The position numbers and the translations under genes were made by a program. A stretch of DNA of 6,214 bases from an uncultured bacterium (lineage in GTDB: Bacteria > Cyanobacteriota > Vampirovibrionia > Gastranaerophilales > Gastranaerophilaceae). The notes under the pieces are model-generated. The model made no database searches, was not told where the DNA came from, and saw only the letters and a list, made by a program, of their open reading frames with translations. The DNA is taken from NCBI GenBank assembly GCA_900556295.1, contig USOK01000100.1, forward strand, positions 1-6,214, written 5' to 3'. The first letter of the stretch is position 1. Each line of letters begins with the position of its first letter. Of the stretch, positions 1-5,402 are shown one piece after another.

Positions 1-44
1 GGCAGAGACAATGCCAGATATGATAGCTATGGTATGTGTGTTCT

Positions 45-1394
45 TCATAATACAGATGTAGAGATTTTTGCAAAAACAGAAGGATTAGATACTTTTAACG
101 GAATAAATTTTCCATTATTTATAATAGAAGAAAAGCCTCTTTTGGCGCTGTTTGCCATAACAAAAGCTCTAAACAGGTTGTTGTTTGTTCCTCCCGGTTG
201 ACGAGAAAAGTTAAAGATATCGATTTTCCCACGGTGAACAAAATAGTAATCATCGTCAGTATAGGTCTTGAAGGCTTCTTTATTTGCCCACATATAAATA
301 TAATTATCACCGGTGTCAAAACCATCAACAAAATAAGAATTTACAGGTAAAGTTGCATTTAGCCATATAATCATTTCGCTAAATTTTTCGCCATTAACAA
401 GGATTGGACTCATTTCATCATGTGTTGTAAAACTTCCGATAACGGCTTTATGGTCTTGATATTTTGTTAAATTTGCATTTGTTGCAAGGATTTGGTTAAT
501 AAATTCTTTTCCTGTTTTATAATTTTTTAGATTAAAGTAACTGCCGTAATAACCGTCAAAACCTGCTTCTAGTAATTTGTTGTAGGGAGTAAAAACGGCG
601 TAAGGAGAAACAGCTTCTGTCCAACTTTCAGATGCTTCTGCAAGCCATAAGAATTGGGGATCTTTGGTTCTTGAATAATTGATTAAGTCTTTCCAAAAGT
701 TTGCGGGTTTGTTTGTCGCAACATCTGCTCGAATTCCGTCTGCGCCAAGAGATATAACCATATCAACAAAACCTTTAAAAAGATTATAGACATCTTTATT
801 AATTTCCGTTTCTGTACCGGCATTGAGTAGCCTTACATCTGTCCAATCAGCTGGAACAACCGGCTGTCCCGATTTGTCTTTAACAAAAAGCTCCGGACGT
901 TGCATATACAAGTCGTAAGAACCGCAAGATGGTAGGTCGATTATTACTCGGATACCAAGTTTGTGCGCTTCATTAATAAATTTTTGTGCTTGTGCTTTTG
1001 CGGGAAGAGCACTCTTATCGCTTACTAATTGTGGGTTTATAGTATTAAAACTCGATGCCGAATATAAAGAGCCTGCTGTGCCTAGGGCTTTAGTTTTTCC
1101 GACTGGTGTAATTGGTAAAACATGTATAGTATTTATCCCTTTTTGTGCAAGCTCGCTCAAGCGAGGAATGGCGTTCAAAAAAGTACCACTTTCTTCGCCG
1201 TTCTCAAAGTCTATAATCCCATTTTTATCAATGTCTTGTGCGCCAAAAGTCCTTAGATTTATTTCATAAATTACAGATGAATTTCTCGTATACATCCTTC
1301 TTAAATCGTTTACCCAAACATCTGCACTGAAAGCACTTTGAGTTAAAAATACCATCAAAGTCAACGCTAGAGTCAGCCTCTTTATAAATAACAT
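45..1394 (-). CDS. Secreted GH13 alpha-amylase-family glycosidase or transglycosylase
   Basis: The 449-residue product should act on alpha-glucans or maltooligosaccharides outside the cytoplasm. Residues 1-23 form a signal peptide (MLFIKR, a hydrophobic core, then AFS before the likely cut at 23/24); there is no lipobox. Barrel start: IYEINLRTF (42-50). A metal-loop pattern follows, D54-D56-N58-I60-D62, like the Asp-Asn loop of oligo-1,6-glucosidase relatives. Catalytic residues are visible: nucleophile D224 in GIRAD, acid/base E253 in LAEA, and H325-D326 in TTHDE. Region I is odd: IIDLPSCGS (151-159) has Cys-Gly where most members have Asn-His. After the barrel only about 50 residues remain, short for the usual C-terminal beta domain, so the end may be truncated. 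The start has GGAG 10 bases upstream. The family call is firm. The exact activity (amylase, glucosidase or glucanotransferase) is not determined, and inactivity is possible. Confidence 0.88.
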   Translation of the reverse strand: MLFIKRLTLALTLMVFLTQSAFSADVWVNDLRRMYTRNSSVIYEINLRTFGAQDIDKNGIIDFENGEESGTFLNAIPRLSELAQKGINTIHVLPITPVGKTKALGTAGSLYSASSFNTINPQLVSDKSALPAKAQAQKFINEAHKLGIRVIIDLPSCGSYDLYMQRPELFVKDKSGQPVVPADWTDVRLLNAGTETEINKDVYNLFKGFVDMVISLGADGIRADVATNKPANFWKDLINYSRTKDPQFLWLAEASESWTEAVSPYAVFTPYNKLLEAGFDGYYGSYFNLKNYKTGKEFINQILATNANLTKYQDHKAVIGSFTTHDEMSPILVNGEKFSEMIIWLNATLPVNSYFVDGFDTGDNYIYMWANKEAFKTYTDDDYYFVHRGKIDIFNFSRQPGGTNNNLFRAFVMANSAKRGFSSIINNGKFIPLKVSNPSVFAKISTSVL

Positions 1395-1404
1395 ATATTC
1401 ACAT

Positions 1405-1410
1405 CTCCCT
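1405..1410 (-). promoter_or_regulatory. Ribosome-binding site of the glycosidase gene
   Basis: On the minus strand this reads AGGGAG, with GGAG ending 10 bases before the ATG at 1394. It supports that ATG as the start. An earlier ATG at 1404-1402 is followed directly by TGA and cannot serve. Confidence 0.65.
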
Positions 1411-1433
1411 TTTTGAATACATGGTATCAGATA

Positions 1434-1439
1434 ATTATA
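1434..1439 (-). promoter_or_regulatory. -10 box of the glycosidase promoter
   Basis: Read on the minus strand this is a perfect TATAAT. No good -35 hexamer lies 15-19 bases upstream, where the sequence is A-rich. A start near 1427 would give a leader of about 33 bases that includes the GGAG ribosome-binding site. The box lies inside an imperfect inverted repeat (1424-1440, GTAT...ATAC) that could be an operator. It ends 4 bases from the -35 box of the opposing sugar-kinase promoter, so polymerase could hardly occupy both at once. The weak -35 may mean that an activator is needed. All functional statements are inferred from sequence. Confidence 0.6.
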
Positions 1440-1443
1440 CTTT

Positions 1444-1472
1444 TTGCAAATTTTAAGTTTTTAAGCTATAAT
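1444..1472 (+). promoter_or_regulatory. Sigma-70-type promoter of the sugar-kinase operon, probably near-leaderless
   Basis: TTGCAA (1444-1449, 4 of 6 matches to TTGACA), a 17-base spacer and a perfect TATAAT (1467-1472) make a well-spaced housekeeping promoter. A start 7-9 bases after the -10 box falls at 1479-1481, immediately before the ATG at 1482, so the mRNA would have almost no leader. The AAGG at 1475-1478 is only 3 bases from the ATG and would be mostly upstream of the RNA start. The spacer holds two TTTTAAG copies (1451-1457 and 1459-1465), 8 bases apart, which might be a regulator site or chance in AT-rich DNA. Confidence 0.72.
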
Positions 1473-1481
1473 TCAAGGTAT

Positions 1482-2447
1482 ATGAAGAATTATTCGATAG
1501 GAATTGATCTTGGCGGGACAAAAATACTTATCGGTCTTGTAGACAAAGAGAGTGGAAAAGTCTTAAATCACGTCAAAAAGAAAACTAAAAAAGACAAAGG
1601 GCCTGAAAACATTGTAAGAAAAATGGTTGATGGTGTAGAAGAATTGCTGGCAGAGAGCGGAAAGTCTATTGCGGAGATTAATTCTATTGGTATTGGTTCG
1701 GCAGGGCAAATTGACCGAAAAAATGGAATTATTATTGGTGCACCAAATTTAGAATGCTATGATTTACATTTAAAACAAATTTTACAAGAAAAATTTAATA
1801 TTCCCGTATATGTTGGTAATGACGTGGAAATAGCTGTGATTGGAGAACAGAAATTTGGAGCAGGAAAAGATTGTCAGGACTTTGTTTGTGTTTTTGTTGG
1901 AACAGGAATCGGGTCTGCAATTGTAAAAAATGGCAAAATTATATATGGCGCAACAGGTACAGCCGGAGAAATTGGGCATATGATTGTGGATTTGAACGGA
2001 CGTCCTTGCGCTTGCGGAGCTCATGGGTGTCTAGAAGCTTATGCTTCTAGGACCGCTATTGAAACTAGAATTGAAGGTGCTTTGAAAAAAGGTAGAAAAT
2101 CTTGTATTACAGATTATTTGGAAGAAGGTAAATCAATAACTTCCAGTATGATTAGAAAATCTATTGAAAGAGAAGATGAACTTGTAACTCAATGTGTTAC
2201 AGAAGCGTCAGAGTATCTTTCCGGAGGACTTGCAAGTGTAATAAACCTTATAAACCCGAAGTTGATAGTTCTTGGCGGAGGCTTGATTGAAGCTGTTGAT
2301 TATTTTTATCAAAAGACGATTAAAGAAGCTCGTGCAAAATCATTGCCTGTTCCGGCAGAAAAAATAGAATTTAAAAAGACAGTTCTAGGGGATTATTCAG
2401 GTGTAATTGGCGCTGTATTTTTAGATGAGAGAGGAGATGTTTTATGA
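1482..2447 (+). CDS. ROK-family sugar kinase, probably glucokinase type
   Basis: The 321-residue cytosolic protein should transfer phosphate from ATP to a hexose. Visible motifs in order: nucleotide phosphate loop GIDLGGTK (7-14); catalytic base D114 in VGND; second phosphate loop VGTGIGSA (139-146); the ROK signature from G158 to A186 with E163-I-G-H166; and zinc ligands H166, C176, C178 and C183 in the CxCGxxGC pattern, followed by E185. LGGGL (264-268) matches the late adenosine-binding segment. Length is normal for a ROK kinase (about 300-330). The start at 1482 is chosen because homology begins there. The frame is open upstream to a TTG at 1413, but that stretch is promoter DNA and does not resemble ROK sequence. 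Glucose is favoured because a glycosidase lies divergently next door; ManNAc, fructose or allose cannot be excluded. One variation: E116 stands where the family often has Asn after the catalytic Asp. Confidence 0.9.
   Translation: MKNYSIGIDLGGTKILIGLVDKESGKVLNHVKKKTKKDKGPENIVRKMVDGVEELLAESGKSIAEINSIGIGSAGQIDRKNGIIIGAPNLECYDLHLKQILQEKFNIPVYVGNDVEIAVIGEQKFGAGKDCQDFVCVFVGTGIGSAIVKNGKIIYGATGTAGEIGHMIVDLNGRPCACGAHGCLEAYASRTAIETRIEGALKKGRKSCITDYLEEGKSITSSMIRKSIEREDELVTQCVTEASEYLSGGLASVINLINPKLIVLGGGLIEAVDYFYQKTIKEARAKSLPVPAEKIEFKKTVLGDYSGVIGAVFLDERGDVL
2432..2436 (+). promoter_or_regulatory. Strong ribosome-binding site for the GT9 gene
   Basis: AGGAG lies inside the last codons of the sugar-kinase gene, 7 bases before the ATG at 2444. 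This is ideal Shine-Dalgarno spacing and fixes the GT9 start despite the 4-base gene overlap. It also shows that this organism uses Shine-Dalgarno initiation inside operons, in contrast to the two genes whose promoters abut the ATG. Confidence 0.8.
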
Positions 2448-3505
2448 AAAAAGTAATGTTAGTGAGGCTTTCTTCTCTTGGTGACATAATTTTCAATATT
2501 CCTCTTGCAAATGTTTTGGCTAAAAACGGGTATGAGGTTACTTGGCTTGTTTCCGAAAAAGGTATAGATATTGTCGATGGCAATCCAGCGGTAAAAAATG
2601 CGATATTAATTCCGCTTCAGAGATGGAAAAAAGAAGGATTTTCTATAAAAAACTTTTTTGAATTTTTAAGGATTTTAAAAAGAATTCGCAATGAACATTT
2701 TGATATTGCTCTTGATACTCAAATGATGTTTAAAAGTATGATTTGGATGAAACTTTGCGGTGCAAAGCGAAGAATTTGTTTTAAATATGGGCGAGAATTC
2801 TCACCATTCGGTGGAAATGAAGTTATTGATCCTGCTCCAAATCCAAATTATTCAACTCATGCTGTTTTTCAACACTTGTGGTATGCAAAGTATCTTGGAT
2901 TGGACGGTGCAGATGAAGTGAAGTTTACTCTTCCTCCAGTCAGCGAAGAGACAAAATGTAAAGTTGATGAGCTTTTGAAAGATATTGACCATTCAAAACC
3001 GACGGTTGTAATTGCTCCGGCTACAACAAGAAAACTAAAGCACTGGAACAAGGATAATTGGAAAGAAGTTGTAAATGCGATTAAAGATGACTGTAATCTT
3101 GTTTTTACAGGTGGAAACGGCGATAAGGAGCTGATTTCTTATATAAGTGAAAATAAATATTTGAATCTTGCCGGCAAAACAAATATTAGAGATTTAATTG
3201 AAATTTTTTCTCGCTCAACACTTGTTATGGCGCCGGATTCCGGGAGTGCACATGTCGCAAGAGCAACAAATATTCCGGCAGTAATTTCAATATTTTGTTG
3301 TACTCCAGCAACAATGTACGGGCCATTCGGTGATGATGAAAAATATTTTGCGGTATCAGGTAAGTTGAAGTGTCAACCTTGTCACAATACTCGTAAATGT
3401 CCACTCGAAGGAAAAGATGCGGAACAATGTGTAAATTTCCCTCGTCCGGAAGAAATTATAAATATTGTTAACAAAATATTACAAAACTACAAACATAGTG
3501 TATAA
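2444..3505 (+). CDS. Glycosyltransferase family 9 (heptosyltransferase-like)
   Basis: The 353-residue protein resembles ADP-heptose:LPS heptosyltransferases (WaaC/WaaF/WaaQ type), which add heptose to lipopolysaccharide core on the inner face of the membrane. The GT-B fold shows two halves. The N-terminal motif is VRLSSLGDIIFNIP (7-20), with D14 at the place of the proposed catalytic Asp of WaaC. The C-terminal donor-binding half has APATTRKLKHW (191-201, K199), FTGGNGD (221-227) and the family signature APDSGSAHVA (263-272, D265 and H270). A late cysteine cluster (C310, C313, C319, C329) is common in one branch of the family. There is no signal peptide or membrane helix. ATGA joins it to the sugar kinase, indicating translational coupling. 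The donor is uncertain: GT9 members outside LPS core synthesis exist, and no LPS genes are beside it. The family call is firm, heptose transfer less so. Confidence 0.88.
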   Translation: MKKVMLVRLSSLGDIIFNIPLANVLAKNGYEVTWLVSEKGIDIVDGNPAVKNAILIPLQRWKKEGFSIKNFFEFLRILKRIRNEHFDIALDTQMMFKSMIWMKLCGAKRRICFKYGREFSPFGGNEVIDPAPNPNYSTHAVFQHLWYAKYLGLDGADEVKFTLPPVSEETKCKVDELLKDIDHSKPTVVIAPATTRKLKHWNKDNWKEVVNAIKDDCNLVFTGGNGDKELISYISENKYLNLAGKTNIRDLIEIFSRSTLVMAPDSGSAHVARATNIPAVISIFCCTPATMYGPFGDDEKYFAVSGKLKCQPCHNTRKCPLEGKDAEQCVNFPRPEEIINIVNKILQNYKHSV

Positions 3506-3506
3506 T
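3478..3506 (+). promoter_or_regulatory. Probable internal promoter giving a leaderless mRNA for the cyclic-di-GMP gene
   Basis: ATTACA (3478-3483, 4 of 6 to consensus), a 17-base spacer and a perfect TATAAT (3501-3506) lie across the end of the GT9 gene; the -10 box contains the GT9 stop codon. A start 7 bases later is the A of the ATG at 3513. There is no Shine-Dalgarno sequence before that ATG. Transcript mapping could show whether this gene is also read from the upstream promoter. Chance occurrence of TATAAT in AT-rich DNA is the main alternative. Confidence 0.5.
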
Positions 3507-3512
3507 AAACGT

Positions 3513-5402
3513 ATGAGTTTTTTGGATAAATTAAAAGATATATATAAACAAGTTTCAGAAGTTGAAAGTACTATTTACAGTGGTAAACAGGATTATTTGG
3601 AAATATATGAACGCAACTTGCAACTTGAACGAGAGATTAAAGAGCGCACGCATGAGCTGAATATTGCAAACAAAAGAATGCTAACTTTACAGCATATTTG
3701 GGATATGATGAACGCTTCTCGTCCGCTGCAAAGTGTTCTTGAAACTATTGTAAACAATATTCAGGGAGAACTAGGTTATCTTCATTGTAATATTATAAAA
3801 AAATGTGAAGATGAAATGGGTGTCTATTTGTGCGTTTTAGCTCAATCAAATGATAATTCAATTAAACAGGTTGACAAACTAATAAAGGGGCCAATTCAAA
3901 CCAAAAGACTTGTTTATGATGAAGAAAGTATTTATGCAAAGGCTTCTAACGAACATAGAATTATGCAGACTCAGAATGTTGGCGGTACACTTAAGCAGGT
4001 TATTCCTGAAGTTCCACAAGACGTTGCAGATGAAATTAACGATGAAAACATTTGTAAATCTATTATAACAGTTCCTTTGTATTCGAGAAATTCTCACTAC
4101 GGCTGGTTTAATGTGTTTTCCTCAAGAAAAGAAATGACTAATGGCGAAACTGATTTCTTAACAATTTTTGCACAACAAATCGAAATGGCTATAACTATTG
4201 CCGATTTGTTTGAAGAAGTTAAGGCGCAAGCTGTAACAGATGGACTTACTGGCCTTTACAACAGAAGATATTTTGAAGAGTACTTGAAAAAAGAAGTTAC
4301 ACGTGCAATGCGTCAACAACAAGCTTTTAGTATTGTGGGACTTGACTTGGATCACTTAAAACAAATTAACGATAAATATGGGCATGCATACGGGGATTTG
4401 GCGATAAAAACAGTTGCTAATGTCTTGAAAAAGAATGCCCGTTCTATTGATACTGCAGCTCGTATGGGTGGTGAAGAATTCAACGTAATTCTTCCTGGTG
4501 TTGATTCTAAAGGTGCAATTATTGCTGCAGAAAGAATTAGAAAAGCTTTAGAGAGTGAAAAACTCGATACAATCGGACACATTACGGCAAGTATCGGGGT
4601 TGCAACTTTTTTGGAGCATTCTGATAATATTGAAGATATTCTTGAATTGACTGATCAAGCTATGTATCAATCAAAACGTAATGGAAGAAATCAAGTTACT
4701 CTTGCTAAACCAATTAATGAAACCAGTTGGCAAGAAATTGCAGTGAATACATTTATGGATATTTTGTCAAAACACAATATTCCACTTGATAAAGATATTA
4801 CGGACAATCTAAAAAATAAACTTAAAACTGATGAAGTTCCAAAAGATGCGCTGTATTCTGTTGCAGATTTGTTGACGCAAACTTATAACCCGCTTCATCA
4901 TTCTGGTGTAATGAAGTCAAAAGTACAGCTTGCGGTTAGTCTTGCGAAACGCTTTGATCTTTCAAAAGATGATATCGACAAACTTAGAATAGCAATGCTT
5001 TTGTATGATATTGGAAACCTAATGCTTCCGGTAGATTTATTGCAAAAAACAACACCGTTGACTGAAGAAGAACGCAACCATATCAAGGAACATCCGATTA
5101 TTGCAGCGAGAGAAATTCTAAAACCGATAAGCTATATTCAAGATGTAATTCCGATAATTGAACACCACCATGAAAACTGGGATGGAAGTGGTTACCCATC
5201 AAAAATTGCTCGTGAAGAAATCCCGATGACATCTCAAATTATTTTGATTGTAGATGCTTATTTTGCACTAATTGAGCCGAGAACATATAGAGCAGAATTA
5301 ACTCCGAAACAGGCAATTGAACTGATTAAACAGGATGCCGGTAAAAAATGGAATTCTGCACTGGTAGAAGAATTCATTTCACTAATTGATCATGACGTAT
5401 AA
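3513..5402 (+). CDS. GAF-GGDEF-HD-GYP-like protein: likely diguanylate cyclase with degenerate phosphodiesterase domain
   Basis: The 629-residue cytosolic protein has no membrane helix. Domains in order: charged coiled coil (about 26-60); GAF-like sensor (about 68-232); GGDEF (about 236-398); HD-GYP-like (about 455-625). The cyclase half looks active: DGLTGLYNRR (243-252), metal Asp D278 in DLDHLKQIND, and GGEEF (319-323). RSID (310-313) is an inhibitory RxxD site exactly five residues before GGEEF, so c-di-GMP should feed back on synthesis. The HD-GYP half keeps H463, D499, H527, H552-H553-E554, DGSGYP (557-562) and D581, but the HD dyad is Y498-D499, DIGK is DIGN (N502), and the usual DAL is FAL (F584). 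It is probably inactive or a c-di-GMP-binding module. Start 3513 is preferred over the ATG at 3465, which lies deep in the GT9 gene. It begins 7 bases after GT9 and overlaps thiL by one base. Confidence 0.9.
   Translation: MSFLDKLKDIYKQVSEVESTIYSGKQDYLEIYERNLQLEREIKERTHELNIANKRMLTLQHIWDMMNASRPLQSVLETIVNNIQGELGYLHCNIIKKCEDEMGVYLCVLAQSNDNSIKQVDKLIKGPIQTKRLVYDEESIYAKASNEHRIMQTQNVGGTLKQVIPEVPQDVADEINDENICKSIITVPLYSRNSHYGWFNVFSSRKEMTNGETDFLTIFAQQIEMAITIADLFEEVKAQAVTDGLTGLYNRRYFEEYLKKEVTRAMRQQQAFSIVGLDLDHLKQINDKYGHAYGDLAIKTVANVLKKNARSIDTAARMGGEEFNVILPGVDSKGAIIAAERIRKALESEKLDTIGHITASIGVATFLEHSDNIEDILELTDQAMYQSKRNGRNQVTLAKPINETSWQEIAVNTFMDILSKHNIPLDKDITDNLKNKLKTDEVPKDALYSVADLLTQTYNPLHHSGVMKSKVQLAVSLAKRFDLSKDDIDKLRIAMLLYDIGNLMLPVDLLQKTTPLTEEERNHIKEHPIIAAREILKPISYIQDVIPIIEHHHENWDGSGYPSKIAREEIPMTSQIILIVDAYFALIEPRTYRAELTPKQAIELIKQDAGKKWNSALVEEFISLIDHDV

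Noticed and set aside
65..76. Perfect palindrome TTTTTGCAAAAA near the glycosidase stop as a terminator or operator
   Set aside because: It has no GC-rich stem or loop and lies in coding sequence; TTGCAAA words are frequent in this AT-rich DNA, and a partial copy sits at 1441-1450.
1..201. Open plus-strand frame from the window edge to TGA at 201 (66 codons, possible 3' end of another gene)
   Set aside because: From 45 onward it is antisense to the glycosidase coding region. Its sequence matches no family I recognise, and long antisense frames are common in this AT-rich gene. Extending the contig leftward would settle it.
961..1269. 102-codon plus-strand ORF
   Set aside because: It lies wholly antisense to the conserved GH13 barrel, with no domain or ribosome-binding site.
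1421..1456. Eleven-codon ORF (MVSDNYTFCKF) as a possible leader peptide of the ROK kinase
   Set aside because: It lies upstream of the predicted transcript start and has no ribosome-binding site.
1413..1481. Upstream extension of the ROK kinase to a TTG at 1413 (23 extra residues)
   Set aside because: The stretch holds the promoter boxes for both flanking genes, does not resemble ROK N-termini, and the family motif begins right after the ATG at 1482.
3465..3512. Upstream ATG for the cyclic-di-GMP protein (16 extra residues)
   Set aside because: It would overlap the GT9 gene by 41 bases with no ribosome-binding site; the ATG at 3513 directly follows a consensus -10 box.
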